64,000 nucleotides of DNA. Origin: Polytrichum commune. Lineage: Eukaryota > Streptophyta > Polytrichopsida > Polytrichales > Polytrichaceae. The notes beneath the pieces were generated by a model. The model was not told the origin of the DNA. It ran no database searches and was given only the letters and a program-made list of their open reading frames with translations. The position numbers were made by a program, and so were the translations under genes. The DNA lies in the NCBI GenBank assembly GCA_950295325.1, contig OX485807.1, positions 1,430,501 to 1,494,500 of the forward strand, read 5' to 3'. Below are positions 34,664 to 46,327 of this stretch, piece after piece (position 1 is the first letter of the stretch; every line of letters begins with the position of its first letter).

Positions 34664-35520
34664 CGGAATGGAGTTGATGCCCTCATCGACTATACTCGTA
34701 ATCGGCACACCAATTCTCAAGGTACCATCCTCTATGGTAGGGCATTGTGTTTACCTTAGGGTGCGACCCCCACAATGCATCTTCAAATTTGGCATAGTCC
34801 CAAATGTGTCGTTCCTTGGTGGTCTGTTTGCGACCTTGGATCTCTTCTCCAAGGACCTAACTTACACTATATCCACCTACTTTGGGACTCATTGGGGTTG
34901 CCTTTCTTTTGGGTTTTCCCCCGTTAGGTTGCACTAGCCTAACATGACACATCTAGGCCGGACCTCAATGCTTTCACCAAGTTGTCTCGGTTGTAACTCC
35001 GAAATGGCTTTCCATTGTTAAGCCACGCTTCGATCGCATGTGGGTGATACCAAGTCCCACCCGACTCGGTTCCCACTTTTTTTCTTCGAAACATGGGTTC
35101 ATAACTCCCATGCGCCAACTCTCATTAGCTCGTGGGTTGCACTTTTATGAGGACGCGCCATCACATTGCCCCTGTCTGGACAAACCCATGGTTAAGAACT
35201 TTCTTAATTTAATCCAAGGCCCCACCAAGCCATGGCCCCCAATTACTCAGCTTACCCAACCTAGTTTGGCATGTCTATTCCCCCTCTTCCACTAACCAAG
35301 CACAAGTACAAGATTAGGACCTCGTCTTGTACTCTTTTCTTTGCACCACTAAAGTTGAACTTTATTGCCTTAAGCCAAAAAACAAGTACATGTTGTGGAG
35401 CGCTTTGTCTCCAAGCTAAGTGTACTCCCCCACTAAAGGAGATTGATGTCCTCATCAATGCGTACGCTTCATTTTATTGGAACCTCTAGCCCTAGTTTTT
35501 TCAAAGTGCTCCACCCATTC
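34664..35520 (-). mobile_element. Internal 3' region of chromovirus C
   Basis: Continues element C beyond the insertion of B, beginning CGGAATGGAGTTGATGCC and matching 8,990-9,865 of element A. It ends abruptly at a TTGG shared with an LTR in the opposite orientation. Confidence 0.8.
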
Positions 35521-36094
35521 CTTGGCATCTACGTGAAGCGTAGATGAAGATAAAGTAGTCGCTTGTTAACATCAGACATCATACAAGAAAGTTATGATGG
35601 TCTGAAGCTGCTGCGGGTTTCTAGGCGCAGCAGCCAAGGGAAAATGTCTACTGGGCCCCAACTCTTGGTAGAGAGACAAAAAGTTTCTTGATGGTGGGGT
35701 AGGGGCCCCGCGTAGAGTCCTAGAGGCTTATATGGGTGAGGTGATGTGGCCTCACCCACCCGAGGCCGAATGGCACGGCCTCCATGGGTATTGGCCCAAT
35801 GTGAGGCATAGTTGCCTAGTATGCTTCAGGTTGTTGTAGTGTTGCTTTGGCAACGCGATGATCAATATAAGATTGGACTACCATGGATGGAAGTCCATAT
35901 CAAAGAATTGGTTACCGATTAAGGGGTGAGTTCCGAAAGCAAAGTAGGAAGGTTGGTCCCCCCCTACGAAATAAGGGTCCGGGGTAAGAGGAGCTAACCA
36001 TTAGCATGGTAGGATGCGAAGGGTTAGCGCTCGTAACCTTTGCTAGAAATAAGAATTGGCAATATTGTTAATAGGGCTAGCAAAGGTTGCGACA
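35521..36094 (+). repeat. LTR fragment of the chromovirus family (plus orientation)
   Basis: Second part of an LTR, from CATCTACGTGAAGCG to AAGGTTGCGACA, in the orientation of element B but joined to element C material at a TTGG microhomology. Suggests recombination between LTR copies. Confidence 0.75.
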
Positions 36095-36854
36095 GCTTGA
36101 CCCATATAGACCGCCCAATCTCCTTGGTCCGCACTCACCAAGTCATTGCTTCGTTTTCCCAACCGTTTGGGAATGGAAGGCCGTGCTAAACTTTAGTTTC
36201 ATTCCGACTTTTCCTAGAGAAGGGCCTTCAAAATGCACTTGTGAATTTTGGATCTCGATCCGACACAATCACTTTCGGCAACCCATGATGCCTCCACCAT
36301 CCATTAAAAAAGAGCCATGTGATCTCCAACGCGGTTGCGCTTCCCATAATCGGCACCATGTGTGCCAACTTGGTAAACCGCTTTACCCTCACTAAGATGG
36401 CATCATACCCTTGTGTCTCCGGCAAACTTCTGATCAAGTCCATGCACATACTATGCCATGGCCTCGATGGGATATGCAACGGTTGCAAGAGGCCGGCTTA
36501 CTTTTGGTAAGAAGCTCGGTTCACTTGGCATCCACCTTAGCCTTTACAAAGTGGGCTATATCCTCCTTTATGCACTGCCAATGGTACCTCCTTGACATCA
36601 TTTCATGGTGGTTTTTTCTATCTCCTTTATGGCCAGCAATGGAACTATTATATTCTTCCTTCAAAACCGTTAGCCTCAACTTACCTTGTGGCACATACTC
36701 CCAACTCCATTATACTTGAACAATCCGTCTCCCAACTTAACATTTTTGAGCACTTTGCTCTTGCAAAGCTCACTTAGAAGCTTTTGTGCTTCGGGATAGT
36801 TAATGTATCCTTCTTGTATCTTGCATCACAAATTTTCTTCACCGGTAAATATTA
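36095..36854 (-). pseudogene. Integrase fragment of chromovirus D
   Basis: Minus-strand frame 36,228-36,488 encodes the integrase core from HSMCMDLIRSLPETQGYDAI through VIVSDRDPKFTSAF. The position that is TAG in elements A and B is TGG (Trp) here (ITWLFFNGWW), so this copy derives from a lineage without that stop. Zinc-finger-side sequence continues to 36,850. Both ends are cut by LTR sequences. Confidence 0.75.
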
Positions 36855-37443
36855 TGTCGCAACCCTTGCTAGCTCCGTTAACAATCTTGCCAATTTTTTT
36901 TTTCTAGCGAAGGTTACGAGCGCTATACCTTCGCATTCCGCCATGCTAATGGTTAGCTCCTCCTACCCCGGACCTTATAGTTCATACGAGGGAAACCAAC
37001 CCTCCTACTTTGCTTTCGGGACTCACCTCTTAATTGGTAACCAATTCTTCAATGTGGACTTCCATCCATGGCAGTCCAATCTTATGTTTATCATCGCGTT
37101 GCCGAAGCAACACTACAACAATCTGAAGCGTACTAGGCACCTATGGCCTCACATTAGGCCAATGCCCATGGACGCCGTGCCGTTTGGCCTCGGTTGGGTG
37201 AGGCCACACCACCTCACCCATATAAGCCTCTAGGACTCTAGGCGGGACCCTACCCAACCGTCAAGAAATTTCTTGTCTCTCTACCAAGAGTTGGGGCCAA
37301 GTAGACATTTTCCCTTGGCCGCTAGGCCTAGAAGCCCCCAGCAGCTTCAGACCATCATAACTTCCTTGTATGATGTCTGATGCCAACACGTAACCACCCC
37401 ATCTTCATGTACACTTCACGTAGATGCCAATGGACTCCTCACC
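36855..37443 (-). repeat. Truncated LTR of the chromovirus family
   Basis: Begins TGTCGCAACCC within integrase-related sequence of fragment D and stops near GGACTCCTCACC, about 590 bp in, before unrelated DNA. Confidence 0.75.
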
Positions 37444-38394
37444 AGCCTTTTTTTAGGGGCTAAATATAGCCAGAAGACTACAAAAAAAATAGGCATGCGA
37501 AAAAACCTTGTTGATGGAACCCAGTTTACATTGGCCATGGTGCCAAAACGTCCACCTCATAAGGTGGGCGGGTGCCACTTAGCCCCATTATGCACATGGG
37601 CATGGCCGAGGTGTCGCCCTCCATGTCCTATCTTAGCGATGGTGACCTACTGGGCGGCGCCCCATTGCGAAGTGGACCCCGCCATCATGATTTCTTGTCG
37701 CCGGCCTTCATCGTCCCCAACGACCATTTCTTGTGCTCTGTGAATGGTTTTCGCCCATTGCGCGCCTTCATCCTTGCTTCATCGCCAATTTGAGCTACAG
37801 AGCTCCAGGGTCTCATCGCCTTGGATGTGTCTTCGTTGGGAATCGCCTCTCCAGTCTCTAGCAGCTCGCCTCCTTTCTCCATTTGCCCGCAGCCCACTCC
37901 TCCTCCTTTCTTGAGCAATGATACCAATGTGAATGTTGTACGCATGTTGTTAGTGGGGTAGTGGGGTAGTGGGGTTGATGGAGGAATGAAGGCTTGCACT
38001 GTTGTAGCTGTTGAATTGCGACCTTGAGTTTTGAATACGGCTTGATCAGCAAAATGCGGACCATCGACGACATGCTCACAAAATGGCCATTGCCTCCCTC
38101 ACCTTCCATCCTCCTGCTGGCTCTCATTGTTTCTTGTTGTTTGTGCAATGCAATTGAATTTATTCAATTTGGCTTTCTGCAATTGTGGGAGAATTCTAAC
38201 TTACTCAGAATTGGTTGTGGCTGAAGGGTGTTGGCCTTTGGGTGATTGGGAAGTTGGGATCTGAAGGGCTTGAGGGCTAGGCAGATTCCTTGGTGCTCGC
38301 TTTTGGTGGCTTCGCTGGGCGAGGCAGATCTCCTGCATTTTCGCCGTGGCCGCCCTCTTTGTCATTGTTGTTGGTCGCCCTCTTGCCGCCTTCT
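37444..38394. other. GC-richer unrecognised sequence
   Basis: No gene supported. Overlapping frames on both strands (for example 37,495-37,743 plus, 37,685-37,999 minus) have no recognised motif. It may include promoter and leader of the Ser-rich exon that follows. Confidence 0.35.
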
Positions 38395-38640
38395 TGTGCA
38401 TCTTGTGCATCTTGTGCTTCTTGTGCATCTTGTGCTTCTTGTGCATCTTGTGCATCTTGTGCATCTTGTGCTTCTTGTGCATCTTGTGCATCTTGTGCTT
38501 CTTGTGCATCTTGTGCATCTCCCTGTTCGATCCCGTAGCCGCAACATTAACCAGCAACCTGTTCGATCCTGTAGCCGCAACATTAACCAGCAACCTGTTC
38601 GATCCCTTCTTGTGCACTCGCCGCCCTGTTCGATCCTGTA
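38395..38640 (+). repeat. 9-bp and 36-bp tandem repeats in a leader region
   Basis: 38,395-38,520 is an array of the 9-mers CTTGTGCAT and CTTGTGCTT. 38,522-38,640 is a 36-bp minisatellite beginning CCTGTTCGATCC, with two full and two partial copies. The arrays are open in several frames (Cys-Ala-Ser or Lys-Met-His repeats), which explains the long overlapping frames here; none is likely to be a real protein. Confidence 0.85.
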
Positions 38641-38646
38641 GCCGCA

Positions 38647-39123
38647 ATGTCGGCGGCCTCCTCCACCCCATTGTCGAAGGCTCTCAAGGCCAGGAGGGCC
38701 ACCGTCCTTGAGAGCTATTTCATTAGCTCGCGGAATTCTGCCAACTCTGGCCCTATCATTATGCTTGATCCATCCCCTCGGAAGCGCGCAAAAGTCGATT
38801 CATCTGCCTCTTCATCTGGCAGCAAAAGTCAGGAGGATTGCCACACCCCCGCAAGAGCTAATGTGGCCGTTAAGCTCATCTGCCCTGGTGGCCTACCATC
38901 CAACCCAAATCCCAGTTCCTCCTCCTTATGTGTCGAGTCTGAGTCTGATCTTGTGGAGCTGATCAATGGGGTTGACTCTGAGGTACCTGTAGCCAAGAAA
39001 AAACAGAAAAAATGTAAAGGTAAGGAATCTGCTAGTCGTAGGTGTCAAGATAATTGGGCTCTGGGAGGAAGCATCCTTGGGTGGCTCCACTAGGAACGTC
39101 ACACTCAAATTTCACTTGACAAG
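38647..39123 (+). pseudogene. Ser-rich nuclear-type leader exon, unknown protein
   Basis: ATG in good context (GCAATGTCGG). Encodes a Ser-rich, probably disordered N-terminus with basic patches SPRKRAKVD and KKKQKKCKGK that look like nuclear localisation signals. The frame reaches TAG at 39,091 and then continues in phase to a strong donor AAG|GTAAGT at 39,123/39,124, so the TAG appears to be a nonsense mutation inside an exon. It lies upstream of and in the same direction as the DDE transposase gene, and may be a first exon of that or a related gene. The family is not recognised. Confidence 0.4.
39067..39114 (+). repeat. 48-bp inverted repeat, left arm
   Basis: Reverse complement of 54,660-54,707 at about 39 of 48 positions, without gaps. 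Best segment: GGAAGCATCCTTGGGTGG, two mismatches, then CCACTAGGAAC; after a poorly matched 9-bp stretch, AAATTTCA also matches. It overlaps the end of the Ser-rich exon. No target duplication is evident outside the arms. Confidence 0.6.
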
Positions 39124-39944
39124 GTAAGTTTTAGGAAACTTGTTTTCAATCTTAAGTGGTTTTTTTTTTCCTTATGAACACATTTTAAGGTCAATTAGGT
39201 TTAGGTGTAGCCATTCATATAAAAGAATAAGAAAAAACCATGTCTTTTCAACCTTGAAAGGGTTGTTAGCAAAAATTTTCAGGAATGTCATTTGTATACT
39301 TATAACTTTAGGAACCAAGTAGGAATGCAAAATAATATCAATTATCTTTGGGTTCATTTTTGCATGGTAGCCTCTGAATCTATTAATGCTACCTACTCAT
39401 TATTTGCAGAAAATAGTGGTTTAGGTAATTTCTAGGGTCACTTGACTTTCAGGAAAGCAGCTTTCCGGGGGCAACGTCATTAAGGACACCTACATTGATT
39501 GTTTTTGGTGTTGTTGCTCATCCTAAAGCTGCTTTAAGGCATCTTCTAGTGAACCAACATCCATATATTGAAAAAAAACAAATTGAGTCTTCAAGCTGCC
39601 CTCCATGCAAAAATTTCAGGAAAATCAGGAACGGCATAGGAAGCGTTCCGAGGAAACGTCCTACTACAAAGTTGACGGCTCTCACCTGACACAATCTGGC
39701 CTTTAATTTCTCACTCTCCGATTGAGAGCTCTTTTTGTGTGAGCCACTAGATCTCTAACTACCGATAAGTTCTCAAAATAGCGCTGCAAATTCGCACTTT
39801 GGTGAGAGAATGTTTGCCGCCGATATTCCAAAGTTGTAGAGGATGCTTGCCGCCCTTACCTGGTGGCTATGGTGGTATCAGCTTCGGAAGTGTGTGCAGT
39901 GCCAAAACGTGTAGGATTACACTGATTTCTGGGTTTAGAGAGAT
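39124..39944. other. Probable intron or spacer
   Basis: Starts with a consensus donor. AT-rich at first, then GC-richer with short frames (39,495-39,689). No recognisable domain. Confidence 0.35.
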
Positions 39945-42900
39945 TTGTCATTGGATTTGTCATGGGATTTGTCATGGGAGTTCCTAAATGATGTTCGCCG
40001 CCTTCCCACTCACGGCTATGGTGATTTGAGCTTGGGAAGCTCCAAAACAGTGGGTACTGCCAAATTGTGTAGCATTAGATTGAAGAGGGTTGTAATGGGA
40101 TTGAGACCGAGGCAGATTTTGGTTGCAAAACACTCCCAGACACTGATTACAGATTTCTTCAAGGGTGAGAATGTAAAGCATGAAGAGGGAGTCACATCAG
40201 AGAGTGTTTCCTCTTGCGAATGTTGGGGCTCATCGGCACCTTCTAATTCTTCCTCCTCTTCTCAGAGTGTCCATAGAACTCCACCCTCCAAAAGTTCTCC
40301 TTTTTGTGAATTTACATCAGCTTGCTCTTTGAGTCATGTTAGTGAGACCTACATGTCATAGGGTTAGTCATTCACCTCCAATTACATGGCAAATCAACGG
40401 AATAGAAAAATGCCAGGTTAAGGTACAAGAGAGCGTCTTGCTAGAGAATTAGAAGAATCTAATAGAAGACAAGCTCAAAATGAACGGCAAAGAAGGTGTA
40501 GACAGAGAAGGTCTGAAGGTGTGAGAGCTCTACGTGAGGAACTAGAGTCCCAAGGGTCTGAGGATAGCAACATTAATGTGGAGAGGTCAACTTCTAGGAT
40601 GGCAGAGAACTTTGCCCTTCAATGGTATCAAGAAACAGCAGGAAGGGGTCTCCAATATCAAAGGGTCTTGATTCCAAAAATACTGAAACATGTTGTTTGG
40701 CAAAGTGTCCTCCCCAACTACTCTGAAATGGAACATGCTTGGGAAACTGTAGGGAATATAGCTAGGGGGTGGCAACAAATCAAAGGTTGTCACTCCAAGG
40801 ATGATCAAAGGGCAAGGAATGTTATCATTCCTATGGTTTCCAGTGTGAATACAAGTATGAGGCAGACAATGTTGCTCACTGGGATCCATAGGAGGAATTT
40901 ACAAGTTGGGATAGTGAGGCGGTTGAGTTTAGACGCCCATGTAGATCGCTCTTTGTGGGCGCTTTGTGGAAAATCAAAGCGTATAGATGCCACGCCTTCG
41001 AGTGTTTGTGAACTCATTGTTGAGTTCTGGTGCCTTAATTCTAGGGTAAGTCCTAACAGGAAGGATGTTGTGAGGAAACGAATCGACAGTGGAATGTGGG
41101 AGACGCATGCCACCCACCACCTCATGGAATCTCAGGTACACCTTACCATGTCCCATTTCTATATATGTTGAAATGCTTGTGTACTGAAACACGCACAATG
41201 TTGTCGGCAATTTGAATTCTCAAAGCGTGTTGTCATTGCAGGTTTTTGTTTTGAGGGTTTACATGACAACACTCCCCTATGATCATATTTTCCAGTGCTT
41301 GCATTTTTTTTTTTAATCTTGAACAAGGGTTGCTGAGTTTCCGTGTGTTTGCTAAGGTCCACTGCCATTGGATTTTCAGCGTGTGCACCCCTGCACACGA
41401 TTTTGTTTCCACCTTTCACACTTTTGTATTTCCTATTGCCTTACCTAATTCTATGAAGTTGTAAACGATTTGTGGAACTTTACCTCACTCTTCGGGTGAT
41501 GTTTAGGGTCCATGATTTTAGTGGGCCTAGTAGTTGTGTTTTCTGGATCATTGTGTGGTCCTACTTGCTTCAGGGGATTTTAGAGGCCCCTTGAATGATT
41601 TCATGGAATCAGTAGTTTCCTTGCATTTTTGGTACATTGGATTGTGCTCTAGGGAGATTCCCAAGGTCCAGGCATGTTTTAATGTGGTTCATGGGGTTGT
41701 GATCCATTCAAAATTTAGTCCTTAGGGCTTATGAGGATTTAGGGTTTTCCTAGCAAACTGTTATGGTTCCTGAGGGGCGCCCCTCAATCTCAGAACACTT
41801 CCTTCTGGACCATTCTAGAGACTTGGGTCCTGAAATGTTTCCAAAGTTCTGATTAAAAACCTAGTGGTTCCTGTGGATTATTTCTTGTCTTCCTTAAGCC
41901 TTTAATTTTGCTTCCCAAGCGTTCAATCCTTTCCTGTGCTAGAGTTTATATATCCTGAACTTGTGATATTGTTCAGGAAGTGGCTTCATCGTTGTAGGAA
42001 ACTGATCCAATTTCCATATTTCATTTCTATATTCCTGGTGACTAACCTCATTCCTGATTATTCCTTTTTCCTTTTTCTCTTGTTTCCTGATATTCCTACC
42101 CCTATATCTATATTTCCTGATGATTCTTACTTCCTGTATCAATGATTCCTGATGAAATGCAATTATCCGGACAATTCCCTTCTTTCCTTTTTCTATCATG
42201 ATCCCCAATGCTATATGTCCTTATGATACACCCCAATCCTGATGATTCCTACACCTCATTTCTATGGTTCATGATGTAGTTATTGATTTCACAAATGTTT
42301 GTATAGTTTGAACGTGCACTAATATTTGGAAATGTCTTATGTATTGCAGCTTTCTTTGTACACACGATTCAAAGAGGAAAATCCAAATGTGGATGTTGGC
42401 CTCCGTATATTTGAATCATTGAAGCCTTGGTATGTGAAGAGGTTGCAAGAATTCAATTCTTGTTGCTGTCGCTATCATGTGCAGATTGCAGAATTAAAAG
42501 ATGGTTTCAACATCATGAGACGAAGAATTTTGCACCAAACCTGTAGCTGTGGTTGTGTGGTTTGTGGTGCACGTGGTCCTGGAACGCCGTGTTGGGCTCC
42601 TTCAGCTACAGTTGAAGGAGTGAGGGCCATGTGCGATCTGGTGCTTTGTCCAAAACTAGAGTCCATGGACTTCCACAAGCTTCAGTGCATAAGAGGAAAT
42701 TGTCCTGACTGTGGTGTGTGGAAATTGCCATTGTGTCCACATGAGGTGGACCCCAATTCCACAACACTGATACCTTGGAGAAAGTTTGAGAATGTTTTTG
42801 TAGGCCAAAATTCTGAAGGTGGTGATCGCCATGCTCTGAGATTGGAGCACAAGACCACTCCTCCTTCCGAATTCATATCCTTCCTCAAACCCAAGCTTGC

Positions 42901-44269
42901 AGAGTTCGTGGGCCACAATTTTGAGGCAAAATGGCAAGATGGTCAATTTAAATCTTGCCTTGAAAACTTGTCAATTGACCAAGTCTTATCTGTTATTGAC
43001 TTTGCTGAGAACTATTCCTTCAAATGGCAAAACGAGGTGCAATCCCAACATTGGCAGTCATTCCAGGTGACAATACTGGTGCATATTACCTTCTGAATAG
43101 ATCCTAGCTGGGATGAAGTGGATGTTAGGGCCAAAATACTTACTGAGTATCACTTCTACATTAGTGATGACAAAACCCACGATAATTTGTTTGTCCAATA
43201 TTGTTTTGGTTTACATTGGCTTTTTTTGAGAGATTCTGGCCATGCACTACCAGTGGAGCACATAGTTTTCTCAGATGGGTGTTCTTCTCAATTTAAGTGT
43301 GCTAGGTCCCTTTTTTTTGTGACACGTTATCCTACGCTAACCTTAAGTCCACAACTACCTAATGGGTGTGCTATGCAATGGAATCACTTTGGCTCTGGGC
43401 ACGGAAAGGGACGTTGGGATGGGGCAGGAGCTACTATCAAACAAGCTCTTCGAGCAGAGCAGGTGAAACCTGATGGTATTAGGCTACACAATGCTAGTGA
43501 TGCAGTTGCTTACCTTAGGCAATATATGGGACGGCAACACGCCGGGTATACCAATGTTCGTAGAGATGTGCAACGATATTTTTATGAGGTGACCAGCACT
43601 GATGTTCAGCGTGCAGATCAATTTAATGCCCGCACAGTGGATGGAACTAGATCTTTTCACCAAGTTCGTAGTGTAGGATTGGATATGATTTCCTTGCAGG
43701 TGCGGACCCTTTCCTGTTTTTGTAGCTTCTGTCAGGATGGAGGTGATGGTCCCTGTGATAATGCAGACTATGTGGAGCCTTATAGACTCATTAGGATTGA
43801 ACCTTGCAACTCAGATGATTTTCGTGTAGATGTGGAGCATGTTGGTGTCATTGGGGAGGGTGACAGGGAGGCGATAGCTGCTTGCTTGGAAGTTGGGGAT
43901 CACTTTGCCGTTGTTGCTGATGAGGGAAACTCCGAGGATGCAGATTTCTGGATTTTAATTACTAAACACACTCTACATGCAGTCGAGGAAGAATCCAAGG
44001 AAGACTGTTGGGGCCAAAAGGTGTACAGGGGAGAGCAAATAGTGATAGGCAGGTATTATAAGCAAAAAGGAAGGAGTATGAGATCTTATATTTTGTGCGA
44101 TGCGGGTCCTGCTTATATCTACTCCCACTTGGTAATTGCTGCAAAGTTTGCAATGTTGCCGGCTCGGCATCCACAGAAAGGTGGGAGGGAGGGGACACAA
44201 GTACATGCGATTGATACAAAACTCATCTGTTTGTATGGGCATTTTCAAACTTCTGTAAATAGCAATTAG
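39945..44269 (+). pseudogene. DDE-type transposase, unassigned family, with in-frame stops
   Basis: Exon 1 runs to 41,135 (CTCAG|GTACAC); the intron is 41,136-42,349 (ending TATTGCAG, phase 0); exon 2 runs to the stop at 44,269. The N-terminus has QTLITDFF at 40,137-40,160, a PCNA-binding (PIP-box) pattern Q-x-x-I-x-x-F-F, then a Ser-rich stretch and an Arg/Glu-rich coiled segment. Exon 2 has a Cys-rich part, then IDFAENY and QSQHW, later SDGCSSQFK, then HGKGRWDGAG. These conserved acidic clusters give a D-D-D/E-type arrangement. I recall similar motifs in uncharacterised eukaryotic transposase-like proteins but cannot name the superfamily. The C-terminal ~100 residues look like a small beta-barrel-type domain. 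Stops in the same frame at 40,359, 40,365, 40,419 and 43,094 break it. Confidence 0.6.
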
Positions 44270-46327
44270 TTTTAAGTTACTTCTGTTAGGCCAAGTGAAT
44301 TATAGCTGCAAGTGTGCTCATTTATTTATCAATGACATTCCATGTGATGATTTGTCCTCAACATTTTAGCATGATGGGATAGGAGGAATATTGGGCATTA
44401 GAGTTTATTTACTAATTATTTCTTGTGGTTTTTTAATAGGTGTACACCCTCCCTGCAGCTGCCCATGAACTAATAGAAGGAAGGCTAAGTGCAACTTAAG
44501 ACAATCGGTTGACATCATAGAGTTTCTAGCTAGGGTGATGTGTACTAGTGATCGAAAATTATGGATTTTTTTTTTTTTTTCATGGGTAGTAGTTTGGAGG
44601 TTGGACCAAGCTGGAGTCACTTTATAAATGAATGCAGAGGCATTCATTATTTTGTTGGTTCAGGGTAGTGAAAAACTTACCTCTGTTACTCAAAGTCAAT
44701 ACCAATCTACAAAGAATTATGCCCTCACTTGCGTTCGCATTTGGATGTGTTCGTTTGGAAACAATCAGATATGTGTTTGTTTGGAACCATTACATATGTT
44801 GGGTGGTTAATGGCATGAGATCTTTGCCTGCGTATTCCAGTTAGATATCTTATAATAGTTGGTTTTATTGCATGTAAACGCACATTTTCAGTTAGGGCAT
44901 CTGAAATATAAGGAGCCATGATGGACTTGTTCAAGCATTTAATGTTTAGAAGTTTCTGGAGTGTTTTCCCCTTAAGCTTTGAAGAAGTCTCAGATTTCTT
45001 AAGTGATTGGATCAAATGTTTCATGAATTGACCCTTTTCAGTTAAGAGTTTAGGTCAAGTCCTTTGCAATGTATGAAACCTTTCACAAAAATGCGACAAG
45101 CCTCTTAGATATTTAATATAGGTATAGTTTATGGTATGTGAACGAACATTATGCCACAATGACACTCAAGTTGCCTATTACTCATGATAACAACAAGGTT
45201 CCAGCCTATAATTATAGCTGAATATCAAATATTGTTTGAATCTGTGCTTGCAATTCACTTACCAATTTACCTCTAAGATAGACTCATCCACATCTGCAGG
45301 TCAGAGGTGCCCTTCATGGTATCAGAAAATGACTCTTGGTTAGCAATTGTCAATCCTGAAGATTGTTAACTCAAGTTTCAGAAACAGAATTGACATAGAA
45401 AGGCACTTTAATTGCCTTTGCACCACTCAAATATGGATTTAAGAGTCAAATCAAATTGAAGTGGCTATGTGAAGGAATAATGTGAAGATTGAGTCCATCC
45501 AGTTGATAATTCCTGAAACCCTTTACTAGATAACCAGGCACCGACTTTCAGCAGTGTGCAAATATGTGAGACAAGTTGTGACACAGGAATCATTGAAATG
45601 AACTACTCAGTTTGCTTAATGGATACAAAACATTATCTTGTGACAAAAGCAGTCTCAATTGATGACAGTAGTTTACTTTCTTTGAATCTCTTCTTCAATG
45701 AAAAAGAGAGATAGAGTACATTGATGACTACCCCACCCGTAACTACTGGCAATACCTAAACCATTCAAAAAATGTATTTCAATGTGTAGCAGCTGGTATT
45801 TTGCCTACAGGTGGTATACCACTCTGTAAAATTACATTCAAAAATTGGTCCATCCAAAAACCACCTGATACTATCTAGTTACTATGTGAATAGGGTGGAT
45901 TGTCCTTTGTTGTCGCAAGGGTGAAGTTAATAACCACCTGAATGTCACACACAAACATGGCGTCAATATAACCAATACAACAACTGTAGTTTAGAGCCAA
46001 CAAATCTCATCTCAAACACATCAATAAAACATGGTAAATGAAATACGAACAAAAAAATACACAACATTAGTGCCATAGAAACTTGCCTCAGCTGCATGTG
46101 TTGGGCTCAAATGCATTTGAACGCCGCAAGCTCATCCAGCCTGCACATCTGGGCAACACCTCCATCCATGTACATATGTAAGTTTTCATGTGTATGGAAG
46201 AAAGATAAACATAAGACAACCTACACCTTCAATATAGCTTTCCACATAACCTACTAGTAAGAAGTCCCTCAACAAATCCATGCTTCAACATTTGGCAAAA
46301 CTCTGAAGGGAAAGGTTAAGGATGTAC
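44270..46327. other. Convergent intergenic region
   Basis: Between the plus-strand transposase and the minus-strand accessory gene. No gene recognised. A downstream exon of the accessory gene may lie near 46,085-46,170 but its splice site could not be fixed. T-rich run at 44,569. Confidence 0.4.

Noticed and set aside
38246-38711. Long frames with Cys-Ala-Ser or Lys-Met-His repeats on both strands
   Set aside because: They are translations of a 9-bp microsatellite that is open in most frames.
40359-43096. Stops in the transposase as programmed readthrough or U-to-C RNA editing
   Set aside because: Such editing of stops is known from organelle transcripts of some land plants, not nuclear transposons; decay by C-to-T mutation is simpler.
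43067-43100. An intron explaining the TGA at 43,094
   Set aside because: GTGACA could be a donor and AATAG an acceptor, but this 34-bp span is too short for an intron and the resulting phase is wrong; plain read-through keeps the frame.
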